From contig BCHX01000002.1 in the NCBI GenBank assembly GCA_001599755.1, forward strand, positions 1,178,001 to 1,242,000: 64,000 nt of DNA, in the 5' to 3' direction. Position numbers and translations under genes: made by a program. Shown piece by piece: positions 1 through 12,008 of the stretch (position 1 is the stretch's first letter; every line of letters starts with the position of its first letter). The DNA is from Gliomastix tumulicola. Taxonomy: Eukaryota; Ascomycota; Sordariomycetes; Hypocreales; Bionectriaceae. Under the pieces are notes generated by a model. The model saw only the letters and a program-made list of their open reading frames with translations. It ran no database searches and was not told the DNA's origin.

Positions 1-499
1 GGACGGCATGGATAGGTCCAAATAGTGGCAATGTTCTGGCACTGCTGATGAAGAAGGTTTCAACCTGTCGAGAACTATTGCTCAAACTTGTTTGAGCTAC
101 TCGTGCAACTGGCCGCAGCGGTCGCAAGACGCGGGCCATGTCAGCCAACTACCAAAGCTGTCGGCCGCACCGATCCTTATACTAGACTGCCCAAATCGAT
201 GTCTTCTGGGAAAGATATGGTTTCTTTACAAGGTCAGCGTGCGATGACAGTTGCATACCTAGATAAGAGCACCGGAACCCCCGAACCGAGGACGCGATTA
301 TACCGATCGAGATAGCCAATATTATTGCTTTGTCTAGCATCATTGTCCAGGTATCCTTGACCATTCATTCAAGCAGGCATCTTGAATTTGATTCATCGAA
401 TCTACCTGTCATCGCTGGAAAGGTTCCTTGACGTCAATAGACTTGCCGAGATTCGACTTGGGAGTTTCAACTCGATATCATCAATCCTCCTCACTCACC
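1..499. other. upstream non-coding region
   Basis: No convincing gene is visible here. Short open frames lack ATG starts, codon bias or recognisable motifs. The last 100 bases are pyrimidine-rich and lead into a good Kozak context at base 500, so they are probably the promoter and 5' UTR of the class II aldolase-like gene. Confidence 0.5.
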
Positions 500-1404
500 A
501 TGGCACCATCAGCAATCGACAATGTCGCCTCTCCTGCCCCAGCGAAGGCAGTCGACGCCGTAGCCGCCATGGCTCACAGGGGCAAAGGCCTTCCTGCAAT
601 CCCCAAGTTTGCATCCCACGCCCTGAAGCGCCAATGGCAGCTCGAGCACATGGCGGGAGCTTTCCGGGTCTTTGCGCGCGAGGGATACGCGGAGGGCATC
701 TCCGGCCACATCAGCGTGCGGGATCCCGAGTTCGAGGACCGCTTCTGGATCAACCCGCTGGGCGTGCACTTCGGCATGGTCAGGGCAAGCGACATGATCT
801 GCGTGAACCTGGCAGGCGAGACGGTCGGCGGCAACACCGACGGCTCGATCAACGCGGCCGGCTTCCAGATTCACAGCGCGGTGCACCGTGCCCGGAGCGA
901 CGTCCATGCCATCTGCCACACGCACTCCGTGCACGGGCGGGCGTGGTCCGCCTTTGCGAAGCCCCTCGAGATGATCAACCAGGACGTGTGCTACTTCTAC
1001 AACGCGCACTCGGTGTACACGAGCTACGGCGGCATTGCCAACGAATCCGACGAGGGCGAGAGGATTGCTGCCAGTCTCGGGGATGGTAAGGCGGCGATAT
1101 TGAAGAACCACGGTCTGTTGACGGTGGGACAGACGGTCGACGAGGCAGCCTTCCTCTTCTGCCTCATGGAGCGAAGTTGCAAGGTACAGCTCATGGCGGA
1201 TGCGGCGGGGCATGAGAAGCACATCGTCAGCGACGAGGAAGCTCAGTATAATTTTGAAATGGCGAGCACACCTGTGAGTCTATATGCAAGTTCCTACTCC
1301 CTGAGCACAGATCTAATATAAGAATCCAGGAAACGTTATATATTGAGTTTATGCCGCACTACAAACACGAGGAGCTGCTATCCAACGGTGACTTCAAGCT
1401 GTAA
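500..1404 (+). CDS. class II aldolase/adducin-domain protein
   Basis: Two exons, 500-1273 and 1330-1404, give 282 residues; the intron starts GTGAGT and ends CCAG, phase 0. The start is chosen at 500 because of its strong context (CACCATGGC) and because the upstream in-frame extension is poor. The protein matches the class II aldolase/adducin fold: a conserved SGHISVRDPE segment near residue 75, a WINPLG segment, and HTHS near residue 150, whose histidines are the usual zinc ligands, with a third conserved His in KNHG near residue 210. Family members cleave or epimerise phosphorylated sugars or act on other small carbonyl compounds; the fungal cytosolic relatives are mostly uncharacterised, so no substrate is assigned. 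The short last exon (MPHYKHEEL) completes the C-terminal helix. An amino-acid permease follows on the same strand 616 bases away, and nothing shows that the two are linked. Confidence 0.9.
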
Positions 1405-2020
1405 AAGACGGCGTAAGGGGGGTAGTATATCTCTTGGCTTTGGTTTTGTACATGTTGATAGATAATCTCAAACCCAAGTTGCCCATTGTCATATGTCATC
1501 TGTGCCAACGTTCACCTCGTTCTCTTGAGGCCGAGTCACAACGCGCGGTCCTGAAACCTCGTAGCGGCTGTCTCTTTGCTGTTCTCCTTCTTCTTGTTCG
1601 TTTCTTCTTCCGCGTGATAAAGCCGTCGCCCAAATCAAGGCTAGAATGACTGACTCGCCATGCACCCAAGCCTCAATTATCAGCACTCGTCGGGGGGTCC
1701 GCCGTTAGCGCACTGCTGTCGGATCACAAGCGCGGGTGGTCCGATTCGGTTTATCTCCCTCTATCAACCTTGTTCTGCTTATCGCCAAGGGCTGGATTCA
1801 TATCCCCGCCGTTGGCATATCTATACTACGTGAAACAAGCTCTTCAGGCGACATCCATGTAACCAAGGCGTTGCAGCTGGTAGGCAGCGGCGAAAATAAA
1901 GTAGATATGCCATCCTGTCCTCGGCGATGCATTAGAACCGACTTGATTGTGATCTTTTGAGTACTATTCCATCCGCCTGGCCCTGTGCCTTGTACTGAGT
2001 ATCGCTCAACACCGCTAGCC
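1405..2020. other. intergenic, 3' UTR and permease promoter
   Basis: No gene is supported. The stretch contains the 3' flank of the aldolase-like gene, a short TTCTTC pyrimidine tract near 1585-1612, and the presumed promoter of the permease starting at 2021. Open frames on both strands here look random. Confidence 0.5.
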
Positions 2021-3874
2021 ATGTCCGCGTCCCAGTTCCCGGAGAAGGGACCGCCAGCCGATTCCGTGGCGTCTCAGTCAAACAGCAACGGTGATGACCC
2101 AAATGGCACCGCGGCGGTCGACGTGACTGCGGGATCGCAGGCTCTACACCGAAAGCTGAGAGGCAAAGAGGTTCAGCTGTTCGCCATCGGAGGAGCGATC
2201 GGCACATGTAAGCCGCACACTGCTCAGAGCTTACCAAGTCGTCGAATGTAGCTGATTTCCCTCCCAAGCTCTTTATGTGCAAATGGGGTCTGCCTTACCG
2301 AAAGGCGGTCCGGCAGGTCTCTTCATCGCCTTCGCCATCTGGGGTGGTGTCATGTGGGCAGTGAATGAGTGTTTCGCCGAGATGGTCACTTATGTCCCCG
2401 TGCCATCTCCCTTCATCCGATTCGGCGGCGAGTGGGTTGACGAAGCTCTTGGCTTCGCCATGGCCTGGAACTTCTTCCTCAACATGGCCTTCCTGGTGCC
2501 GTTTGAGATTGTGGCTCTGAACATCATGATTACTTTCTGGACGGACAAGGTCCCCGTCGAGGCCATCATCGTCGCCATGATTGTGCTCTACACCCTCCTC
2601 AACGTCGTCACTGTGCGCTATTTCGGCATATCAGAGTTCTATCTCTCCATCTTCAAGGTCCTATTGATGCTGGGACTCTTCGCTTACACCTTCATCACCA
2701 TGCTTGGGGGTAATCCTCTCGGCGACCGGTATGGATTCAGGTACTGGGAGAACCCTGGTGCCTTCGTGTCCCATCTCGCGTCAGGCGGAACTGGACGATT
2801 CCTCGGCATCCTTTCTTGCATCTATCAGGCTAGTTTTTCGTAAGTGCTCTCCCTCTCTCTGTGAAAAACGCCCATGCTGACTGAAACCTGGCAGGATCTG
2901 TGGTCCGGAATATGTTTCCATGGTAGCCGCTGAGACGGAGAATCCCCGCAAGATTCTGCCACCAGCCTATCGAGCTTTCGTTTGGAGAATTCTTGTTTTC
3001 TTCGTCGGCTCAGCTCTGTGCATGGGCATCGTCATCCCGTACAATGACGAGACTCTGGCTGCCATCCTGGGTGGCACGCAGTCAGGCTCTGGCACTGGCG
3101 CGGCATCGTAATATCCCCCCTCCTCATCCCCAACATGTCACAATATCTTCTTCTAACACGCAGTACAGTCCATATGTCATTTCCATGCAGAGACTTCAGA
3201 TATCCGGATTACCGCACATCGTCAATGCGCTGATCATGACCTCCATTATCAGTGCAGGCAACGGACTCCTTTTCGCCGCGACTCGCACCCTGCACGGCAT
3301 GGCCGTGGAGGGACATGCGCCAAAGCTCTTTGCCAAGTGCACAAATGCAGGCGTTCCGATCTATGCACTGGGATTCTCCCTCCTCTTCTGCCTGCTGGCC
3401 TTTTTGCAGTCCGGCACATCTTCTGCAGAAGTCATGAACTACCTGGTCTACCTCATTACATGCTGCCAGCTCATCAATTACCTGTGCACCGCCATCACAT
3501 ACCGACACTTCTTCTCCGCTCTGAAGAAGCAAGGGATTTCACGAGACACGCTGCCGTACAAGGGGCGTCTGCAGCCTTATACCTCCTACGTTGCCATGTT
3601 TGGCACCACGTTCATGATCTTGGCTTCGGGATATGATCTCTTTCTGGACGGTGGCTGGAGTGTGATGTGGTTCTTCTTCGACTACGGCATGATAGCCTTC
3701 TTCGTACTTGCGTTCCTGTTCTGGAAGCTGTTTCGGAAGAGCTCGTATGTGCGGCCCGGCACTGCGGACCTCGGTCTTAACGGTCTCAAGGAGGAGATTG
3801 ACAACTATGAACTTCTCTACGTGGAACGCCCAGCAGGGAAGATTACTCGTATCTTGAGAAAGGTCTTCGAATAG
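2021..3874 (+). CDS. amino-acid permease (APC superfamily)
   Basis: Four exons, 2021-2207, 2269-2839, 2895-3107 and 3169-3874, join in frame to 558 residues. The first junction rebuilds the helix-1 motif (AIGTSLYVQMGSAL) of the fungal amino-acid transporter family; a second hallmark, VAAETENPRK, follows helix 6. About twelve hydrophobic segments are present, with a hydrophilic N-terminal tail of about 55 residues and a short cytoplasmic tail. Such carriers import amino acids across the plasma membrane by proton symport. The substrate cannot be read from the sequence. The third intron ends at the second of two nearby AGs (3168): the first would break the frame before SPYVISMQR. A second, more distant permease of the same superfamily is encoded at 38510-40535. 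Confidence 0.93.
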
Positions 3875-4087
3875 ACCCATGTGTATTCAGAAATATCAAT
3901 GGCAAAACAAATGTTTGTGTAGCAATAGACAAGCTTTGGTTATGATCCCCCGAGACCCCTTTTTTCACCCGCGAACCATCCGGCTCCTTTTGTTAAAGGC
4001 CACGTGTTGAAAGCATTCGAAGGTTCGCGTCTTACTTTAGAATTCAAACCAGAAAGGTAGTGACGCCCAGCCACCTTGATTTAAGGG

Positions 4088-4093
4088 TATAAA
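4088..4093 (+). promoter_or_regulatory. TATA box of the orphan gene at 4172
   Basis: TATAAA lies 79 bases before the ATG and is followed by a long C/T-rich leader with several CATC words. This arrangement is typical of a transcribed fungal promoter and is one reason to treat the next gene as real despite its internal stop. Confidence 0.4.
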
Positions 4094-4171
4094 GTCTAGA
4101 TACCCCCTCATCGACGCGCACGCTTATCCTCTTCTCGTTTCAACATCCATCTACCCATCCACATATCCATC

Positions 4172-5038
4172 ATGCGTGCCACACCCAGAGTCACCAGGGC
4201 GCCAAAGCGTCACAGAAAGTCTCAATCTCTACCAAAAGTCGGCCCACAAGTACCCTCCGACATTCCCGTCAGGGCTTGGGGAAAGCTGCAGCTGTCTGGT
4301 TCGCGTTATGTTGCGGCATTTCAATCGTCAGTCGATATTCAGGACCGCATCCCCAAGACCGAGGTTCCCGGATGCATAGACCAGGTGGCCTATATGATCC
4401 AGGCGCCCTTAAACTTCGTCGAAATTCTCGAAGCTATCCTCTAGCTAGAAACCCCCTTTCAAATTCACAAGGCTTCTCATATTTCCCAGACGGGCCGCAC
4501 CGCCAACGACCAACTATGGAGAAAGATGAGACATTTGCTGCCGCACCATCAAAGGTTATTTCGCGAGTACAAGAGATTCCAGGGACGTTTGGAGAAAGAT
4601 CGTGAAGTCTCCTTTGTCTGCATCTCTACATCATATATGTATCGGCTCCGGGAGTTCTACAGGCATCATGGATGCTCGGTAGTCATGGCCTTCTACATAT
4701 GCCTCCCGTGGTACAACGGCATTCAAAAGCAAAAGGTACATCCCTGGATCACGGTACAAAATATCGGCCCAGGCCTCGGTGTTACGCCTCTGTATACTTA
4801 TGAAGCTCAAGTACGCAAGATACTCAGCGCTCTTGGCCTTCCAGAGAATTGCACGTTTGCTCGAAGTTTACTGAAGCCCGGGGAAGAGCCTTTACCAGCA
4901 TATGTCTTGGACTGGTTCCGTGGCATTCCGGGGTCAACGCAAGCTCTTCCCTACTTTGAAAAGCCGCCATCTCAGTCAGGCGGGGGAGCACTTTGCATCC
5001 GTCTTCGGCCGAAACTGAGCCCTTCATATATTGTGTAA
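4172..5038 (+). CDS. orphan gene with internal TAG or weak intron
   Basis: One reading frame of 289 codons runs from an ATG at 4172 to TAA at 5038, broken once by TAG at 4442-4444. If unspliced, it gives 90 residues and then a separate 197-residue frame. A 60-base intron, 4385-4444 (GTGGCC donor, CTCTAG acceptor, phase 0), would remove exactly the stop and leave 268 residues. The donor is weak, so a nonsense mutation is equally possible. The N-terminal third is basic; the middle has a basic helix-like stretch (REYKRFQGRLEKDRE) and an aromatic segment (MAFYICLPWYNG). No family is recognised. A TATA box and a pyrimidine-rich leader precede it. Confidence 0.45.
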
Positions 5039-6035
5039 TGACAGGAGAAGGGCTTTACGAGTCGTCGATGCTTTTGAGGAGTGAGCTTCGGCTGGGTGGT
5101 AGGAAACGGTCTCCAAGGTGACTTGGTGATTTTGTTTTGGAATACAGACCCCAAGGGATTCAGAAAGCTTATGGCATTAACTGCATTCATCTCATCTACA
5201 AATATTCCTTTGAACCCAATCAATCATTCTAATCGCTCCGAAGACAGACGAGAGACCTTCACGGTCATAAGAACAAATTCAGCTGCTATCAATACTACGT
5301 TACAAGTCCAGACAAGGGAGAATGACGCCTGGAGCCCAGCTTAACACGAGATTTAAGATGATCGTCAGACCCAAAGAAGTGGTCTTCCCGCCTTTGCAAG
5401 ATCGTGCGGGTCTCCTTACCGAACGCCAGCTTCTAGAAGCTCTGTGTGAGACAAATTTCGCTGCAAGGCAGAGAAGAGTCTGCTAAGGGTGACCTGACGC
5501 TTCCAGAACCTTAAAAGACCTAGGGAGGAAAGCTCCGCCGGTTCACCAATTAGAGGGTGGCGACAACGGAAGACGGGGGAGCGACATGAAGAAAAGGTCA
5601 CACCTTAGTTCATGGGCCATTAAACAGGTGTATGGCTGTAATTATTGGCCAATGCTCACAGTGGTACGCCCAATAAACCTTACATGATAAACACGGTTCG
5701 CGACTGTCATAGCGTACTTGAGCGATGGTTTAAGTAGTAGAGCGGCAAAGGGCGGGCACTTATAGCAGCTTCTGTTACCTGATCCTAACTAGCCCTATCT
5801 TTGATGCCATCGCTTCATCGCACCTGAAGGCTTAAACGATATGAAAACAGGCCATCAGTTCGACTAAAAGTCACTGCATGCGTGTTGATGTCCAGGACGC
5901 AGCTGCCAAGGGGAAACAAGAACGAAATATCCCATACCATTGTCTTGGTTTTCCCTGTCCATTGGACTTTATTACTCTAGGTAGTTCTAAACTCCCGTAA
6001 CGCCTTGCAAACCCAGTCTCACATCGTAGAACCTC
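5039..6035. other. intergenic, nothing recognised
   Basis: Almost 1 kb without a convincing coding frame on either strand. Several short open frames overlap one another and have no shared features with known proteins. It probably holds the 3' ends of the flanking convergent genes. Confidence 0.5.
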
Positions 6036-7049
6036 CTATGTCGTATTTCCCGTTGGTGTCGCGATCAGCCATGACATGACAGTCAACACTTCGTTCCACC
6101 GCTCAACGTGGCCTGCCGTGAAGTCCACAATTTCAGTCATGTAGACCTTGACCTTGCCCTCCTTAGTGTCCAAATGGCTTTGAGTAATGCGCAAGCTCAT
6201 CCCAGAGCCAGTCACAAGCGTCACCTATAGCTAGTTAGCTTCATGTTGTAGACGACAACGTGACATTAATGCGGTCTGTGCAGAAGCATGAAACTGTAGG
6301 GCAAAAGGGCAAGTAGACAGAGGAAAGGTGGACTGATACGTACAGGAACGATCCGGTGATGATTGTATTTCTTGTTCATGAATCGAATGGCTGTGTTGGA
6401 CATGATGGCGTTTAATTCACTGGTGGACAAAACTCCTTCCCGCAGAGGTGCCTCGTCGAGGAGGTAGCAAATCTTGTGCGGTTTCGAAGGATCATTCTGA
6501 TCCCAAATAGCCTGGGCATCCCAGTGGATATTGGCATTGAAATCCCCACGAGAAAGGCAGTCGGTAGGCCGTGGTCTATTTGCGAATTAGGCGATTAGCA
6601 GGCAATTGCTCATCAGCGTGTCAAGGGAGGTGTAGAGTAAGCACTCACTGCCGCGTAGTCCATCTCGTACCATCGATCAAACCGGGCAGGGTCTCGTCTT
6701 TGTTGGACAGAAGGTTTGAAAAGTAGAAGTAGACGAATCGAGCCTGCCAAAGATTCGTTGAGCCTGGGTCGATGGCGAAGTCCGAGGGGGTGAATGGAAC
6801 AGCCCAGGGCTCGTTCTCTCCCAGAACACGATTGATGTCGTCCGGGGAGGCGAGCTGAAGGAAATGGTCTTCGCCATCCTGAGTGTGGCCTGTCGTGAAG
6901 CTTAGGGGAGAGATTGTAACCCTCTGATGCTGGCCGATGTAGGCAGCATTGGACTTGCGAAGAGGCTTCCAAATCTCCTTGACCAGCTGTAGTGCGTCGT
7001 GAGCATGAGGATCGGGCGATAACATGGGCGTCTCCGTCTGCGATTTCAT
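6036..7049 (-). CDS. uncharacterised protein, three exons
   Basis: Exons 7049-6671, 6576-6344 and 6224-6036 give 266 residues. The second intron (GTACGT donor, ATAG acceptor) is clear. For the first intron the strong GTGAGT donor at 6648 puts exon 2 out of frame, whereas a weaker GTACGA donor at 6670 keeps it open; the latter is used here. The protein is hydrophilic and soluble, without signal peptide or membrane segments. Noticeable blocks are a Trp/Asn-rich part after the first junction (FNANIHWDAQAIWDQND), a DEAPL segment and a C-terminal MTEIVDFTAGH block. No family is recognised. The 5' side shares a 559-base gap with the 3' end of the large gene at 7609-11575. Confidence 0.65.
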
Positions 7050-7608
7050 GCTGCGGTGTGTCTTTTCTTGCTCCTGTTGATGTTAATGTGGATGGATTGA
7101 CTATGCCGCCGACTGGCTTGATAATGGTGCGAAGGATGATGTTTTCAGGTCTCCCTGACCCTCAAAATCGCGTCACAGATTCAGGGCGCGTAACGTCGTC
7201 CAAGATTTGTGGGTCCCACCGTTGGTTAGCCAGGCAACCTAACAGCCAATAATATGTTCGTATATCGTCGTTATTCCAATTGCTCGTTACAATTTTTCAA
7301 ACCGTTACAGACTCGCCTGTGTATTTGTTTGATTGATTAATGGTGTTGAGGCCAATAATCGCATTCCCACATACACAAAGAAACACACCCAAAAAAAAAT
7401 GAGAAAGGAAAAGGAAAAGAAAAGGGAAAAGAAAAAGGGAAGGGAAAGGAAGAAGAAATCAAAGAGAGAAGGAGAGAACAGCTGTCGTTTCACCGAACCC
7501 GCTTCTCGTGGACAAATATCCTAGAGCTAGGATGTTCTAGAACATAGCTATCTATCCCCCCTACCCAGACATCTCATACCCATGTTCCACCCGCATCTTT
7601 CCCCGTCC
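7050..7608. other. intergenic with a long purine tract
   Basis: No gene is supported. The notable element is the purine-only stretch described separately. The rest should contain the promoter of the gene starting at 7049 and the 3' UTR of the gene ending at 7609. Confidence 0.5.
7395..7482 (+). repeat. homopurine tract (A/G-rich)
   Basis: About 88 bases that are almost all A or G on the plus strand, made of irregular AAAGG, GAAAAG and GGGAAA words, with only a few pyrimidine interruptions. Such tracts can form triplex structures and are common near fungal promoters. It lies about 350 bases upstream of the ATG at 7049. Confidence 0.6.
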
Positions 7609-10600
7609 TTATTGAAATTGGTTCTTTCGTGAGGCATTCACTTGCATCCGATAAAACTCTTGCACCTCGCCAAAGTAACCCTGGTGACCCTTTCGCAGGC
7701 ACTCCTTCAGCTGGGTCGCAGTTTGAACCGTGCACTGACACGCACTCGGCGTGCCGCCGAATGTATGTCTTGCCTCAGGAGTGCTGAACGTCAAGGTCAC
7801 GCGCCTCAGCCCCGGCCATGAATCCCCTTCGCTATTTTGGGAGTACGGGGTGGACGACGTCGATGCGGAATCTTGTGAAGGGGCCGACGCAGATTTATGG
7901 CTGGCCGACAGCGAGGCTAGGTTGAATTTGCCTTCGTTACTGGCCACCTGTCTTCTAGCCTCGAGGTCAGAAGAGCCTTTGTGCCGCTCCAGCGACATAA
8001 CTCTACAGGATTCGCCATCTTTGCCGGCTCGCCAGCAGTTACACCGAAGCGGGTTGATCGACGTATGATCATCAATAATGATAGATGCCATGGAGAGCTG
8101 CCCAGTCGCGACATCACTAGTAAATAGTACCAGCCTTGGGCGCAATGGGTGGCGGCGACCTTCGAGTCTTTGGCCTGAGAATGCAGGTCGGGGGTCGGAG
8201 GTGGGGATGGCCAGTGTGTAAGATGCTGAACTTGCATCAGAGCTCGGGGGTGTTGGCAGGTGATGTGCACGTCCATGAGCCTGTCGTGGGCGCAATGAAC
8301 TGTCGATAGAAATGGGTGGGCTTGGTTCCTCCCACTCAGTCCGGAGAGGTGGCTGCCCTATTTGGATACCACTGTGGTCTCCGCTCCAGGATTCACGATG
8401 CCCTCCATGAAACGGCAAGGTCGGAGGGCTAGAAATGGTACTTGAAGTCCATCCTTGTGCAAGCATCCGCAGTGTCATTTCCTCGCTGTCGAACAGCATT
8501 CCGTTCATGTCCTTGGGGATCCATAACTGAAGGCTACCCTTGCTGATAATCGGCTCCTTGCGGCCGGCAACAACAAAGCGTACAGTCACGTCATATTCGC
8601 AGTATGAGCACCAAGCCTTGAACCCAGTAAAGGCTGTCTGGAACTTAAACATGTCCTTCAGGCTCACAAACGGGAAGTCGGCGCTTTTTTTGTGACCCTG
8701 TATGGTGATGAGACGCTCCCAGGCTTTCGACTTTGACATTGCATACCATAGGCCGATGATGGCAGAGGCAAGATCGATGTCAAAGACATCATCTAAAGAG
8801 TGTCAGCAGTGTAATAGCATTGCGAGAACACCAGGACTTACAGTGTTTCTGGCCCCAGGGTTTTGTCCTCTCAGTCAAGATACGATACAGTGTGTTGTCG
8901 GATCCCAAACGCCGAAATACTCTGACTTGGCTCTGAACTTCAGAAGTCGGACTCCGAAGCGGTCTAGCTTATTGTTAGTTTTGCCCCATTATTATATACC
9001 TAAGGAGCTCTCTGTGCTATACGTACACTGAAAGCAACTCCTCAAGGTCCTCCTTGCGCGCGGCAAGATCAATAGAACCCGTTGAGTGAGCATGCACGGT
9101 TGTCTCCGAAGTGCTAGGAGAAGTCTTGAAAATGAAGTCGGATGTAGAAGACGACGGATCTATTCTCGCAGGTAGAGAGTGCAGCTTCATTAAAAGGGGG
9201 TGAGGATACGGATTTTGCGGCTTAATCCTTGTCCTTTTAATGCCAGTCACCTCATTTTCGGGATCCGTGATGGCCCCGCTGTCGGGAGCATGTGAAGAGG
9301 AATGCAAATACGACTCCAGGATGTCAACAGTCGTTTGCTGATCGTCGGTTTTCGCAGTACTATCATCATATGTTCCGCCCGAGAAATCCATCGATGGAGG
9401 GCGAGAGTCGGCTGGAGAAGCATTGTTGTGCTGGGCCTCGATATGGGCCTGGAGTTGGGCCTGGCCAGGGTTTTGTAGTCCAACCTCTGTAGTCGAATTC
9501 CTATCATATGCATCAATGTGCTCGTTTTCCAAGTGAAGGGTTCTCAAGGGCAATTTTCCGGAATTGGAACTTTCGACAGAGGCTGAATCCGTAGTTGGTG
9601 ACTGGTATGTGTGACTGCCCAAGCTCGATGCTTTCTCACTCCCCGTAGGCAGTGAGACTCTCTGAGCATTTAGCAGAATCTTTATTTGAGAAATGGTAAG
9701 CCTGAGAGGCACCACACGACCATGCCCAAAGACGTCTGAGCCGATCAAGTGTCCATAGACCTCCAACGTTTGTTGATCGACCACGATTGAGCCGCACTCT
9801 CCGGTTACGATCCCTAGCGCCGTTTATTAGCCCATGATAGGAGAGAAGAAGAAACAAAGAAAGAGAGGGGGAAAGGAAAACCAGGATCAGAACGTACCCT
9901 GGGGCCTATCGGGAATGAAAGTCCATGATTCACAAAGCTGTTGGCCAGCCTGGGACCCAATATAATCTATCGATCCGAGTAGTCTGCCAGGCCGCACTCC
10001 AAGACGACCAGAAATTAGGTAAACAGGAGCTCCGTGGACACGTGGGTTCTGGGCAACGTGTCTCAACGTCACTGGTGTTTCCCCATCTCTGATCAGCGAA
10101 TTCCATCGTTTCACCACGGCATCGGTAGCTTCCAAGGCTAAGCAGGCCCAGTCGAGGTAGGGATGTGACTTAAGTCTACCGCGCGGCATATCGATTCGAT
10201 ACGCCGAAATAGAGGGAAGCTCAGAGTTACCATCATCCTCGCCTCGAAATCGCCGTATCTTGGCTTCACCATGCGCATGAGACCCGAGATGGTCAGGAAT
10301 CGTCGCGGAAGACTCTTCCGGCCGGTTATTCTCATCATCATTGTCATCGAAATCCAGTCCGGAGTCATGGCTGGCCGAGTCGTCCTCCTCATCGCTATCG
10401 TTGTACCATGCATCATCCAGATCCTCCTTGGCACTGCCGGTGGCACGACTGCCTTCGCTGCTTCCCGACATTCCGGCCTTTGTACCCGAAAGGCCTTGAG
10501 ATTCTTGAACAAGGAGGTCATTCCAAAACAGATGATCGACAGTCAGAGCCCGAATATCTCCGTCAATATCGAGCGTCAGGCCAATCGTCGCCTGACGTCC

Positions 10601-11575
10601 TTCGAACTCGATCAAAGCGCCACACAGCGTCGACGGTGACTGCACGGAGACCACCTTGACAGTCTCGCCAGCCCGCCTCAAGGTAGGATTCGTATCAGAG
10701 GCATAGTAGAACAACCTGAATGCGGGCTTTGGGGGAGGCGCCGACTCTTTGGACAGCCGAGATATGAAAGACGACTCACTGTAGCAGTAGAGCCGAGAGC
10801 TTGCAGCCTTCTTGAAGAGCGACTTGAGTGAGCTCAGATCATTTCGTTGGCACTTTACCAAGATCGATGGTCTAGCCGTCTCTAGTTGCGGCCCAACCAT
10901 CCGAAGGTCGTAGTCGATAAACCTCGCTCGGTCACGTAGTTGGTTGTGTCCATCAACAGCCCTCTTCAGCTCAACCACGACGTATTTGAACCTTCCATTG
11001 TAATCTGTCGATGTCCACTGACCTGAGCAGACGGGAAGAAGAAACCATATCTTCTTGTTTCGACTCCCGGGGAGCGCGATACTACGCGACAGAAGCTCGT
11101 CATCAGGTATCGAGTCTGATGCAGTTGGGGCGAGAGCGCTCTGCCCCGAAGTTATAGTTGAAGATAGGGATGTAGCTGTGGATGTGACTGTTGGTGTGAC
11201 TATTGGTGTGAATGCTGGTGTAACTATTGGCGTAATTGTCCCTGCGCTGGGGGTTATTTCAACAGGTACAGAAGCCGAAACCTGGGCATCAACCAAGTCC
11301 TTCTGGGAATCAGACGACGCGGATACGACAGGCCCGATGGTTGAATTGGCCTGTACGTCGAGCTTTCCGTCACAGACTGGGTCGTGTCCTGGTGAAATGT
11401 CTTCGTCAGGTGGGCGATGACCAGACGCCGATCTTGGCCCTTGCGCCGCCACTTCCACTAGACCAAGTGATAGTCGACGGCACAACGCACCGCCTTCGAA
11501 GTCGGCATTGCATGTATGTATCGAGGCTGGTCTTTTGCCATCGCGAATCTGAGATCTTGCTTTGGCATCAACCAT
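7609..11575 (-). CDS. large protein with chymotrypsin-like core, Cys nucleophile
   Basis: Exons 11575-9898, 9813-9027, 8963-8842 and 8792-7609 join in frame to 1256 residues; all junctions have GTACGT or GTAAGT donors and YAG acceptors. The N-terminal third is Ser/Thr-rich and low complexity. A degenerate trypsin-fold triad is visible: LTVDHLF near residue 346 (His), a YLDWACLALE segment near 473 (Asp), and TGECGSIVVD near 566, where the usual GDSG Ser is Cys. An acidic low-complexity insert (DSDEEDDSASHDSG) lies between His and Asp. Downstream is a disordered Ser/Thr-rich part, then a conserved-looking C-terminal block including LYRILTERTKPWG and AIIGLWYAMSK. The combination suggests a fungal-specific protease-like protein that could be active with Cys or inactive. 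It is transcribed divergently from the membrane-anchored gene at 12009. Fold assignment is inference. Confidence 0.75.
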
Positions 11576-12008
11576 GTGCTCCTCTTCTTTATAGGGTGCT
11601 TGCTCATGTCGAGACCATCCTTCAAATTCAACTTGTTCACTAATAAAGCTGAGCGTCAGTATTTGGGCGGTCCAAATCCCACCTAGTTAGTGTGGGTAGC
11701 ATTGGATGGTTCGCAAATTAGCACGCTTACCGCCCCTGAAGCGATATGTGGTGGGCGCTCATCCCAGTCTCGACCTGAACAGGATACGAGTGAACCATGT
11801 CCAAGTGCCTGTGATAGACCGGTCTCAATAGAGAAATGTCGAGCCCGCAATGCACAAGTGATGTGCTTGAGTGAAAGGCGATGGCATGGCCTCGGGATGC
11901 GATATTTGGGTGCACACGTTTTCGAGGCAGCGAGGCGCAGCTTAGCAGCACAGCCTCAGGCACACATGCATCAGCATCAGTCTGCCTTGCCCCCTGATTG
12001 GCCATTCA
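11576..12008. other. divergent promoter region
   Basis: These 433 bases separate the start codons of two divergently transcribed genes (11575 minus, 12009 plus). No clear TATA box or repeat is seen. An extra 5' exon of either gene could lie here, because both starts were picked only as the first ATG of the main frame. Confidence 0.4.

Noticed and set aside
509..1222. Long minus-strand frame opposite the class II aldolase-like gene
   Set aside because: Antisense shadow of a GC-rich coding exon; Val/Arg-rich and without motifs.
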